Shown here piece by piece: positions 6,262-12,798 of a DNA stretch of 15,343 nucleotides; position 1 is the stretch's first letter, and each line of letters starts with the position of its first letter. Source of the stretch: Bryobacterales bacterium. Its GTDB lineage: Bacteria > Acidobacteriota > Terriglobia > Bryobacterales > Bryobacteraceae. Position numbers and translations under genes: made by a program. The DNA is taken from positions 1-15,343 of the forward strand of contig PKYZ01000170.1 of NCBI GenBank assembly GCA_003132865.1, in the 5' to 3' direction. The notes under the pieces are model-generated. The model made no database searches. It worked only from the letters and a program-made list of their open reading frames with translations, and had not been told where the DNA came from.

Positions 6262-8956
6262 CTGGAGCGAACAAATTCGCAAGCAATTGGAGAACTTGAA
6301 ACTGACTCCCGCCCGCGAGGCGGAGATTGTAGAAGAATTGGCACAGCACGCCGAGGATCGTTATCGCGAACTCCAAAGCGGCGGCGCGACGGAAGCGGAA
6401 GCCCGACGCATCGCGCTGGACGAGACCGGCGGCCACGAGTTACTGGCCAGAGAACTGCGCGCCGTCGAGCGTCCGGCCGCGCAGGAGCCCGTCGTTTTTG
6501 GCGCCCGAAGCAGAGGAAGTCTGCTGGCCAGCCTCGGGCAGGACCTGCGCTACGGATTCCGTACGCTGCGGAAAAACCCCGGCTTCACTGCCGTTGCCAT
6601 ACTGGCACTGGCGCTCGGCATCGGCGCGAATACCGCCATTTTCAGCGTGGTCAACGGAGTGCTGCTGCGGCCGCTGGCGTATCCCGATCCTGGCCGTCTG
6701 ACGATGATCTTTGAAACCAGCCCGGAGTTCAGCCAAAACTCCGTCGCCTACCCGAATTACCTGGATTGGCGGCGCGAGAGTCGGTCCTTTACGGATATGG
6801 GCGCCGCCCGCAGCGACGACTTCAACTTCACCGGAAGCGGAGAACCCGAACACCTGTCGGGCGAGTACGTCACGGCGAGCCTCTTCCCCACGCTCGGCGT
6901 CACTCCCTTCATGGGACGCAATTTCCTGCCCCAGGAAGACCGCCAAGGTGCGTCTTGCGCGGTCGTACTCAGCTACGGCTTTTGGAACGTGCGGCTGGGA
7001 GCCGATCCGAACATCCTCGGCAAAGTCCTGACGCTGAACGCCATGAATTGCGCCGTGGTCGGCGTCTTGCCCCGCAATCTTGGTCTTCGGGAGGGCGCCC
7101 AGGTTTACGTTCCGATTGAGAAATATGACTCGGTGGTGTTGCGAACGCGGGAGTCTCATCCGGGACTGCGGGTGGCCGGCCGCCTCAAGCAAGGTGTAAA
7201 CATCGAAGCGGCGCAAGCGGAGATCGCATCCATCTGTGCGGTCCTTGCTCGTCAGTATCCGCAGAACAACGCCGGGCACGGAGCGAGGGTAGTCAGTATG
7301 AAAGACGACATGGTAGGGGGCGTCCGGCAAACACTGTTGTTACTGGTGGGCGCAGTCGGCTTCGTGCTGGTCATCGCCTGCGCCAATGTTGCAAATCTGC
7401 TGCTGGCACGCTCGACGGCTCGACAGCGTGAGTTCGCCATCCGGACCGCGTTGGGCGCTCAACGCGGACGCATCGTGTGCCAGCTTCTGACGGAAAGCGT
7501 TCTGCTCTCTCTGGGAGCCGCCGCCATTGGCTTGATGCTCGCCCGTTGGGGGACCAGCCTAGTGCTGGCTGCGGCGCCAGGCGGTCTGCCGCGTTCCAAC
7601 GGAATCGGCATCGACCCGTACGTCCTCCTCTTTACGTTGGCTGTGTCGATCGTCACCGCTATGCTCTTCGGGTTTGCCCCGGCCTTCCTCAGCGCAAATG
7701 CCAACCCGCAGGAATCCCTCAAGGAAGGCGCGCGCGGCGCAGGCGGCGGACGCCATCGTGCGGAGGGCATTTTTGTAGCCGTCGAAGTTGGCTTGGCCGT
7801 CATATTGCGTTCCGGCGCGGGGCTCATGATGCAGAGTGTCTGGCGGCTCTTGCAGGTCGATCCCGGGTTCAACACGCGCAACGTCCTGACCGCGCAGGTC
7901 GCCCTGTCGCCCAAAGTGATGGCAAGCCCACCGGCTATCCGTCTGGCATTCCAGCAAATGCTCGGTCGCGTAGCCGTTATTCCAGGAGTCCGGTCGGCTG
8001 CTATCACTTCGGTGGTGCCTCTCGGCGAGAGCAACAGCGAGAATTCCTTCTGGCTGGGCGCCGGGCCCCAGCCCCCTCAGGACCACTTGACCTCAGCTAT
8101 GTTCTATGTCGTAACCCCCGATTACTCCAGGGTGATGCAAATTCCGTTGCTGCGCGGGCGGTTCATCACGGAAAGGGACACCCTGGCATCGCCCCCCGTG
8201 GTGGTGATCGATGAGGTCATGGCAAAGCATGTCTTTCCCGGCCAGGACCCCATCGGGCGGCAGATCAGTCTCATGGCGGTGGGGCCTGTCCAAATTGCCG
8301 GCGTCGTAGGGCACGTGAAGCATTGGGGCCTCGATACCGACGATACCGCCAAGATACGGGACCAAATCTACTTCCCTCTCCTGCAAATACCGGACCAGTT
8401 CATGTCCCAAGGCGTAGCGGGACTCACGCTCATGCTGCGCACCGGCCCCGAGACGCTGAGCCTGGTCTCCGCCGTGCGAGCGCAGGTAGCCGGTCCGACC
8501 CAGGATCAGCCCATCTATGCGGTACGAACGATGGAGCAGATCATTTCGGGGTCGCTCGTCGAGCGCCGCTTCACCATGCTGGTGCTCATCATCTTCGCGG
8601 CGACCGCCTTGCTGCTGGCCGCGGTCGGGATCTACGGCGTCATGTCTTATGCGGTGACCCGGCGCACCCATGAACTCGGCATCCGCGTCGCTTTGGGATC
8701 GTCCCGCCGGGAGATCGTAGGACTGGTCCTGCGCCAAGGTATGCGGCTGGCCGCGATCGGTCTTGCCGGGGGGCTGGTCGCGGCCCTGGCGCTCACGCGA
8801 TTGATGGCAGGCTTGCTGTACGGCGTCCGCCCGGCCGATCCGGCGACGCTTGCGGCCGTAGCGTTGCTTCTTGGAGGAATTGCGCTGCTGGCGTGTTACA
8901 TCCCTGCGCGGCGGGCGACAGCGGTCGATCCGGTTATCGCGCTGCGGTGCGAGTGA
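6254..8956 (+). CDS. Acidobacterial orphan FtsX/MacB-like permease (ADOP type)
   Basis: The 900-residue protein is an ABC-type permease without a linked ATPase gene. A cytoplasmic N-terminal helical segment (1-75, EEL..HAEDRYREL) precedes the first membrane helix (about 110-138, ending LGIGANTAIFSVVNGVLLRP). A MacB-like periplasmic domain (about 145-355) follows, then three helices of an FtsX domain (about 360-480, with NVANLLLARSTARQREFAIR). A second periplasmic domain and a second FtsX unit (about 770-890, GIYGVMSYAVTRRTHELGIR) complete the duplicated layout. The start has a GGAG site (6244-6247) and overlaps padR. R519 falls inside what should be the membrane helix opening the second half (AVILRSGAGL), where homologues normally have small or hydrophobic residues. 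The transported or sensed substrate is unknown; by family it may be an extrusion or mechanotransmission component. Confidence 0.93.
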   Translation: MPDWSEQIRKQLENLKLTPAREAEIVEELAQHAEDRYRELQSGGATEAEARRIALDETGGHELLARELRAVERPAAQEPVVFGARSRGSLLASLGQDLRYGFRTLRKNPGFTAVAILALALGIGANTAIFSVVNGVLLRPLAYPDPGRLTMIFETSPEFSQNSVAYPNYLDWRRESRSFTDMGAARSDDFNFTGSGEPEHLSGEYVTASLFPTLGVTPFMGRNFLPQEDRQGASCAVVLSYGFWNVRLGADPNILGKVLTLNAMNCAVVGVLPRNLGLREGAQVYVPIEKYDSVVLRTRESHPGLRVAGRLKQGVNIEAAQAEIASICAVLARQYPQNNAGHGARVVSMKDDMVGGVRQTLLLLVGAVGFVLVIACANVANLLLARSTARQREFAIRTALGAQRGRIVCQLLTESVLLSLGAAAIGLMLARWGTSLVLAAAPGGLPRSNGIGIDPYVLLFTLAVSIVTAMLFGFAPAFLSANANPQESLKEGARGAGGGRHRAEGIFVAVEVGLAVILRSGAGLMMQSVWRLLQVDPGFNTRNVLTAQVALSPKVMASPPAIRLAFQQMLGRVAVIPGVRSAAITSVVPLGESNSENSFWLGAGPQPPQDHLTSAMFYVVTPDYSRVMQIPLLRGRFITERDTLASPPVVVIDEVMAKHVFPGQDPIGRQISLMAVGPVQIAGVVGHVKHWGLDTDDTAKIRDQIYFPLLQIPDQFMSQGVAGLTLMLRTGPETLSLVSAVRAQVAGPTQDQPIYAVRTMEQIISGSLVERRFTMLVLIIFAATALLLAAVGIYGVMSYAVTRRTHELGIRVALGSSRREIVGLVLRQGMRLAAIGLAGGLVAALALTRLMAGLLYGVRPADPATLAAVALLLGGIALLACYIPARRATAVDPVIALRCE

Positions 8957-9023
8957 ACCTGGCAACATGCGTTCAGTTGGGCGGGCTGGAGCGTTCCGGC
9001 GGCTCTTGAAGAACGCCTGAAGA

Positions 9024-9060
9024 GAGCGGCTTGCCACAGTGGCAAAGCTCGCTTATTTTT
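9024..9060 (+). terminator. Intrinsic terminator of the padR-permease operon
   Basis: A stem is formed by GAGC (9024-9027) with GCTC (9047-9050) and TTGCCA (9031-9036) with TGGCAA (9040-9045), with a small GGC/A internal loop and a CAG apex. It is followed by the T-rich run TTATTTTT (9053-9060). It lies about 70 nt after the permease stop. Its T-tract overlaps the stop codon of the small minus-strand ORF. Confidence 0.65.
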
Positions 9061-9136
9061 GGGCGATCACCAGGCTGGTAACGACGGCCAGCATTTGCAG
9101 GCCGATGGCCAGGTAAAGCTGAGTGTTCGTCATCAT
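9053..9136 (-). CDS. 27-residue single-helix membrane ORF, probably a truncated small protein
   Basis: This very short ORF reads MMTNTQLYLAIGLQMLAVVT and then SLVIAQK. It has two adjacent Met codons (9134-9136, 9131-9133) with a GGAG ribosome site (9142-9145) placed 5 or 8 nt upstream. The peptide is one hydrophobic helix with a polar start. From memory, acidobacterial genomes encode many small proteins that begin (M)TNTQLYLAIG, continue through a membrane helix and end in a coiled coil; this copy stops straight after the helix. It may therefore be a remnant cut short at the terminator, or a genuine micro-protein. Copy B of the leader element (9166-9286) lies immediately upstream, as copy A does for the ankyrin gene. 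No function is assigned. Confidence 0.45.
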   Translation of the reverse strand: MMTNTQLYLAIGLQMLAVVTSLVIAQK

Positions 9137-9165
9137 CCACACTCCATGCCCAGATCCGCGCCTTT

Positions 9166-9286
9166 GCGCCCATCGGTTCCGCATAAGAGGCTGACGAAAG
9201 TTCGTCAAACCGCGAAAAACCGAGTGACGGGAAAGTCCCTTTCCGCGGACCGGCGGCGCCCACGCGCCCTTGGAAATATCATACCA
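9166..9286 (-). promoter_or_regulatory. Conserved promoter-leader element, copy B
   Basis: This is the second copy of the element at 5722-5841. Its minus-strand upstream edge is again an extended -10, TGGTATGAT (9278-9286), and similarity to copy A stops there. The predicted leader of about 135 nt leads to the small membrane ORF at 9136. It keeps the GGAAAG/CTTTCC hairpin and has its own TGACGA-ACTT-TCGTCA hairpin (9192-9207) where copy A has the anti-Shine-Dalgarno stretch. That 10-nt anti-SD stretch is therefore not conserved here. Confidence 0.5.
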
Positions 9287-9290
9287 AAGC

Positions 9291-9350
9291 TCAATCGGCC
9301 AGAATGGGACCGTCGCCGTCCGATAGCTCCGCCAGTATCGTTTCATGGCG
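9291..9350 (-). pseudogene. Fragment matching the 3' end of an ABC permease gene
   Basis: Ungapped comparison with 10301-10360, the 3' end of the ABC-2 permease gene below, gives 49 identities in 60 bases. The minus-strand reading is RHETILAELSDGDGPILAD followed by a stop, against RRETILAELSRGEGPMLAE and a stop in the intact gene. Codon frame and stop position are both kept, while sequence further upstream is unrelated. It is best explained as the remnant tail of a lost paralogue. The alternative, a short tail sequence shared by otherwise different proteins, cannot be excluded. Confidence 0.55.
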
Positions 9351-9367
9351 ATACAGGTGACACAGCG

Positions 9368-9383
9368 CATCGAAATTTCGATG
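9368..9383. repeat. Perfect 16-bp palindrome
   Basis: CATCGAAATTTCGATG is fully self-complementary without a loop. It lies 6 bp beyond the stop codon of the GIY-YIG gene. It could be an operator-like site or chance; no T-tract follows. Confidence 0.5.
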
Positions 9384-9389
9384 GCATCA

Positions 9390-9992
9390 TCAGTTGCCAT
9401 TGAGGCCCATCTGGCTCGTTTGCAGTTTTGCCTTCCAGCGTTGCTCCAGTTTCACTATGTCGTTTTCCGCTAACGCGGTTCCTGCAACCTCCAAAATCGA
9501 AACCTGATAGTCGCTGGGTTCGCGGCTCCTCAGCACTACGTTACCGCCGTGGCCATTTGCGAGGTACTCCTGCCACCGCCCCCAGAAGCCCTTCGCGCCT
9601 GTTGCCGAGCCAACATATTGCTCCCTGGTTCTGGGACAGGTGAGCAGGTAGACACCCCTGGAGGATTGAAGAGTTGCCGTCCAATGCTTTGGAAGTCTGT
9701 CCACAACTGAAAGCGGCTCAATGAATTGCAAAAAGCCAGGGAAATCGGGCTCCTTGAACTCCTTGCGCAATTCCTTGATCGGCTTATTCTGCCGGTCGGC
9801 GTGTTGAACCCATGCAATAGCGGCAGGACCCCAATCAATCACTAGCCTACCGATTAGGTCTCTTAAGGGCTCCTGGACTGTGAGATCGTAGACATCGCAA
9901 CTGCCGGCCTTGTCGATGTCGTCCCTGGTGAGCATAGGCGTGTCGCATTCTATAAGCCCGCGATACTTAACCCCATACAGGCCCACAAACAA
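9390..9992 (-). CDS. GIY-YIG nuclease-family protein, in-frame C-terminal three quarters
   Basis: The largest uninterrupted part of this gene gives 200 residues. The GIY-YIG nuclease core is in the C-terminal half: RGVYLLTCP (112-120, GVY for GIY), YVGSA (126-130, YVG for YIG), the catalytic-type arginine in FWGRW (R139), and a glutamate in KLEQRWKAKL (E183). The first 110 residues form a family-specific N-terminal region with YGVKYRGL and DWGPAAIAW. GIY-YIG proteins cut or nick DNA; the biological target of this stand-alone family is not known. The TTG start at 9990-9992 is an artefact of a frame break. Homologues recalled from the family run to about 270 residues, and the missing N-terminus is present in other frames up to 10193 (next entry). 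The flanking genes give no functional clue. Confidence 0.8.
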   Translation of the reverse strand: MFVGLYGVKYRGLIECDTPMLTRDDIDKAGSCDVYDLTVQEPLRDLIGRLVIDWGPAAIAWVQHADRQNKPIKELRKEFKEPDFPGFLQFIEPLSVVDRLPKHWTATLQSSRGVYLLTCPRTREQYVGSATGAKGFWGRWQEYLANGHGGNVVLRSREPSDYQVSILEVAGTALAENDIVKLEQRWKAKLQTSQMGLNGN

Positions 9993-10193
9993 AGTTTCGT
10001 TTTATCTTCTGAGTCGATTGGTAGCGGTCGAAATTCCGAGGATTCGGCTGGTCCCCGGACCACTCCAACTGATCGCGCCACAGTTGGTATGGCGTACAAC
10101 CCTTCTCGCTTGAGTGTCTTTATGACGCAGAAGACAGACGTCTCGCGGCGATAAACCAGCTTCAACCAACATCGTATTGAAAGAAATAGGCAT
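9993..10193 (-). pseudogene. Displaced N-terminal part of the GIY-YIG gene (two compensating frameshifts)
   Basis: From the ATG at 10191-10193 frame 1 reads MPISFNTMLVEAGLSPRDVC and LLRHKDTQARR. Family-like sequence then continues one frame away (CTPYQLWRDQLEWSGDQ, then RNFDRYQSTQKIKRN) and returns to frame 1 at LFVGLYGVKYRG. The first shift fits one missing G in the GGG run (complement of 10100-10102). The second fits one extra T in the TTT run (complement of 9991-9993). The two cancel, so start and end share a frame, but frame 1 meets TAA at 10002-10004. Both sites are homopolymers, so sequencing error is a serious alternative to true pseudogenisation. If corrected, the gene would encode about 267 residues over 9390-10193. 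Confidence 0.7.
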
Positions 10194-10221
10194 GGGACCG
10201 GCCCGGGGCGCTCATCCGTTA

Positions 10222-10250
10222 ACGATACTAACATGACATCGTGGCTTCAA
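10222..10250 (-). promoter_or_regulatory. Candidate promoter of the GIY-YIG gene
   Basis: On the minus strand TTGAAG (10245-10250) is spaced 17 nt from TATCGT (10222-10227), four of six matches in each box. The predicted start near 10215 gives a leader of about 22 nt before the ATG at 10193. There is no clear Shine-Dalgarno. Confidence 0.3.
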
Positions 10251-10300
10251 TACTCTCGTTTGGCTAGTTCCCGTATCGTTCAAAAGGACGAATTGGCCGC

Positions 10301-11923
10301 TCATTCAGCAAGCATGGGACCCTCACCGCGCGATAGCTCCGCCAGTATGGTTTCGCGGCGGTTGCGCGCCGCCGAAACCGCCGATTCCATCGCCATCCAG
10401 TAAATCGCCACGCCCAGCGCGGCGGCCAACGCCAGGACTCCGTAGAACACGGCTTGGTTGTCAAAAGCGTAGCGCGCCAGGTAGGCGAGAAAGACCGGCA
10501 GCAGCGCGACCGGATAGAGGAGAAACAGCATGCCTTGCGTGCGTCCGGCGCCGCCGCCCGCCGAGACCCTTCGCGCACTCATGGGACGCGGGTAATTGAC
10601 CGAACTCAAATTGCCGATGCCCAGCAGGTATAGCGCGGCGATGGCGGTGACCAGAAAGGCCTCGGCGATTTGGCCGGGCGAGATCCCCAGGCGCAACAGG
10701 GAACAGGCGGCGGCTACCGCCGCGATCTCCAGGAAGATGAAGATGGCCGCGGCGATGTTCTTGCCGGCCAGCGCACGCGAGATTCCGACGGGCGCCGCGA
10801 AATAGAGCTGCGCGGCGGAACCGTCGAAGCCGAACGCGTTGCCGTAAGTGACCTGGGCGAGCAGGAACAAGGCGTACAGACTAACCACCGTCAGGAAATT
10901 GCCGGAGACCGCGGAATGCGCCACGCGGCCGCGTAGCATCATCGGCAGCCAAACGACCAAGCCGAAGGAGAAGCCCATCACGAAGACCAGCCGGAAGCGC
11001 GGCGTGCGCACGAGCGAGCGGAGTTCCTTTTCGACTATGGCGCACAGCGGATCGGGCAACACCAGCGAGGGCAGGCGATACAGCCGCTCGGCGAAGGGAC
11101 GGTCCTTGGCGGATGCCACGGTGGCTTGGGCTTCCTGGAAGTCGTATCGCAGGCTGCGCGTGAACTGCCAGCGGCCAAACAAGTAAGCCGCCACCGTCCA
11201 TGCGGCAAGCATGGCCGCCGCCACGCGCCGCGCGCCGGCGGACAGCGCAATCATCAAATGCGCCGCGGCCCCCCAAGGCCAGATCGGATGCGCGGCCGCC
11301 GGGAATGCGTGCTCGATCCGCCGGCCGCCGAGGCCCGTGACCATCAGCAATCGCGGGAGGACGCCGGCGAGCATCAGCAGGAGCGCGAGCACCTCGCGGA
11401 TGCCCTTGCGGCTCAACAGCCGCTCGATCAGGTTGCGCAGTCCGGCCGCCAGCATCAGGTTGAACGCGGCGAAGAGAACCATGGCGAGAGGCACGCGCGC
11501 CAGCAAACTCCACCCGCCGAACGCCGGATTCCGCAGCAGACCGATGGCGGCGCCCGTCAGCAGGAGCAGCAACTCCGCGCAGGTGGTGATGCGCAGCAGG
11601 ATTTCAACCAGAAACAGCGAGCGCCGCGGCACGGGATAGACCAGCAGCTTGCGCAGATCGAGCGACGCTCCCATGGTCGCCGAAGCCAGCGGCGCCAACT
11701 GCCAATAGCCGAATACCGCCAGCAGACCAACAGGCAGCCAGGTAGCGATTTCCGCCCGCAGTCCCCCCGCCGCCGCGAACTCCTCGGCGACCACGGCGAG
11801 CAAGGTCCATAAACCGTACCAAAGCACCGCGACAATTACCGTGAACAAGGCTCCGCGCCGGTTGGACGCCAGGCGGAAGATACGCATGCTCAGCCATTGC
11901 GCGCGCAGGATCGCCCGGATCAT
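10301..11923 (-). CDS. ABC-2 type transporter permease
   Basis: The 540-residue integral membrane protein starts at the ATG 11921-11923, which overlaps the ATPase stop in an ATGA arrangement. About ten or more hydrophobic helices are visible, for example 25-45 (GALFTVIVAVLWYGLWTLLA), 62-80, 103-131 and 145-165, followed by several in the second half (FLTVVSLYALFLLAQVTYGN). The DLRKLLVYPVPRRSLFLVE loop (89-107) is typical of ABC-2 family exporters. It partners the preceding ATPase to form an export complex; the substrate is unknown. The C-terminal tail RETILAELSRGEGPMLAE is soluble, and a near-copy of its DNA survives at 9291-9350. The open frame continues far upstream of the ATG, but that part overlaps the ATPase gene and is not protein-like. 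Confidence 0.88.
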   Translation of the reverse strand: MIRAILRAQWLSMRIFRLASNRRGALFTVIVAVLWYGLWTLLAVVAEEFAAAGGLRAEIATWLPVGLLAVFGYWQLAPLASATMGASLDLRKLLVYPVPRRSLFLVEILLRITTCAELLLLLTGAAIGLLRNPAFGGWSLLARVPLAMVLFAAFNLMLAAGLRNLIERLLSRKGIREVLALLLMLAGVLPRLLMVTGLGGRRIEHAFPAAAHPIWPWGAAAHLMIALSAGARRVAAAMLAAWTVAAYLFGRWQFTRSLRYDFQEAQATVASAKDRPFAERLYRLPSLVLPDPLCAIVEKELRSLVRTPRFRLVFVMGFSFGLVVWLPMMLRGRVAHSAVSGNFLTVVSLYALFLLAQVTYGNAFGFDGSAAQLYFAAPVGISRALAGKNIAAAIFIFLEIAAVAAACSLLRLGISPGQIAEAFLVTAIAALYLLGIGNLSSVNYPRPMSARRVSAGGGAGRTQGMLFLLYPVALLPVFLAYLARYAFDNQAVFYGVLALAAALGVAIYWMAMESAVSAARNRRETILAELSRGEGPMLAE

Positions 11924-12675
11924 TTCAGCCACTCCAACTCGTGGAACTCGTGCCCGGCCCCTACCACGCGCACGAAAACATCTTCCAGCGATTCCGTTCC
12001 GCCGCGCAGTTCGTCCATCGATCCCTCGCGCACGATCCTGCCTTTGTCGATGATGGCGACGCGGTCGCACAAGCGCTCGACTACTTCCAGCACATGCGAC
12101 GTGAGGAAGATTGTCGCGCCGCGGCGCACCTGGTCGAGCAGGATGTCTTTCATGAGGCGGGCGCCCACGGCGTCCACGCCCTCGAACGGCTCGTCCATCA
12201 GGAACAGGTCCGGGTGATGGATGAGCGAGGCGGCCATGGCCAGGCGCTTGCGCATGCCCTTGGAATACTCGGCGATGAGCTTGCGTTTTTCGTGCAGCTC
12301 GAAGAGATCCAGCAGGGACTGTGCGCGCTCGACGGCGACGGGACGTGCCAGGCCGTACATGCGGCCGACGAACTCCAGGAACTCGGCGCCCGTCAGGCGG
12401 TCGAAGAGCAGCGATTCGTCGGGCACCAGTCCGATGCGCTGCTTGATCTCGAGTTCCCGATCCGGCAGGCGCATGCCCAGCAGCTCGATCGAGCCTGACG
12501 AAGGCGGGATGAGGCCCGTCAGCATGCGGATGGTGGTGGATTTGCCCGCGCCGTTGGGACCCAGGAATCCAAAGAAGCAGCCGCGCGGCACCACCAGGTT
12601 GACGCCATCCACCGCGGCTTTGTCGCCGTAGAGTTTGCGGAGGTCGTGGACGGCGATCGCCGGGGCGTCTGGCAT
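11920..12675 (-). CDS. ABC transporter ATP-binding protein
   Basis: The 251-residue ATPase has all the expected nucleotide-binding motifs: Walker A GPNGAGKST (39-47), the Q-loop region around GLVPDESLL (82-90) where D replaces the usual Q, an ABC signature of divergent form YSKGMRKR (137-144), Walker B LFLMDE (157-162), and the H-loop histidine in LTSH (H194). It energises the permease encoded directly downstream with a 4-bp overlap, and belongs to the ABC-2/drug-export type (EGVDAVGARLMKDIL after Walker B). The start chosen is the ATG at 12673-12675 (MPDAPAIAVHDLRKLYG). An in-frame extension to 12795 would translate palindromic repeat DNA and is rejected. No Shine-Dalgarno precedes this ATG, and a possible -10 lies so close that the message may be leaderless. 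Confidence 0.92.
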   Translation of the reverse strand: MPDAPAIAVHDLRKLYGDKAAVDGVNLVVPRGCFFGFLGPNGAGKSTTIRMLTGLIPPSSGSIELLGMRLPDRELEIKQRIGLVPDESLLFDRLTGAEFLEFVGRMYGLARPVAVERAQSLLDLFELHEKRKLIAEYSKGMRKRLAMAASLIHHPDLFLMDEPFEGVDAVGARLMKDILLDQVRRGATIFLTSHVLEVVERLCDRVAIIDKGRIVREGSMDELRGGTESLEDVFVRVVGAGHEFHELEWLK

Positions 12676-12680
12676 TGCAG

Positions 12681-12708
12681 ATACTATTGTCTCTTGTGGG
12701 GCGGACAA
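12681..12708 (-). promoter_or_regulatory. Candidate promoter of the ABC ATPase-permease operon
   Basis: On the minus strand TTGTCC (12703-12708) is spaced 16 nt from TAGTAT (12681-12686). The expected start point falls at about 12674, on the ATG itself, which would give a leaderless transcript. The boxes are only moderate matches. Confidence 0.3.
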
Positions 12709-12719
12709 TCTTGGCCGGG

Positions 12720-12794
12720 GTCCCCTCTGGGGACGCCTTTTCAATCGGCTGGACCCGCTGGAAAGCGGGTCCGCAGGCTGGATAGCCTGCCCCA
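12720..12794. repeat. Compound REP-like element with three hairpins
   Basis: Three perfect hairpins lie in a row: GTCCCC-TCT-GGGGAC (12720-12734), GGACCCGCT-GGAA-AGCGGGTCC (12751-12772, 9-bp stem) and GCAGGCT-GGAT-AGCCTGC (12773-12790). The last is followed by CCCAC. It fills the gap between the esterase stop and the ATPase start and has the same overall form as 4154-4199. It has no coding character. Similar GC-rich palindromes are remembered as abundant in Solibacter-like genomes. Confidence 0.65.
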
Positions 12795-12798
12795 CATG

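Noticed and set aside
6440..7330. Minus-strand ORF opposite the orphan permease
   Set aside because: It is a shadow of the high-GC permease gene without recognisable motifs.
9137..9263. Possible conserved peptide (GAAGPRKGTFP) encoded by both leader copies
   Set aside because: The copies differ by 1-nt and 2-nt indels and by frequent non-conservative changes, so DNA or RNA similarity explains it better than a shared peptide.
12676..12795. N-terminal extension of the ABC ATPase
   Set aside because: It would translate the palindromic repeat element, and ATPase homology begins at the ATG at 12675.
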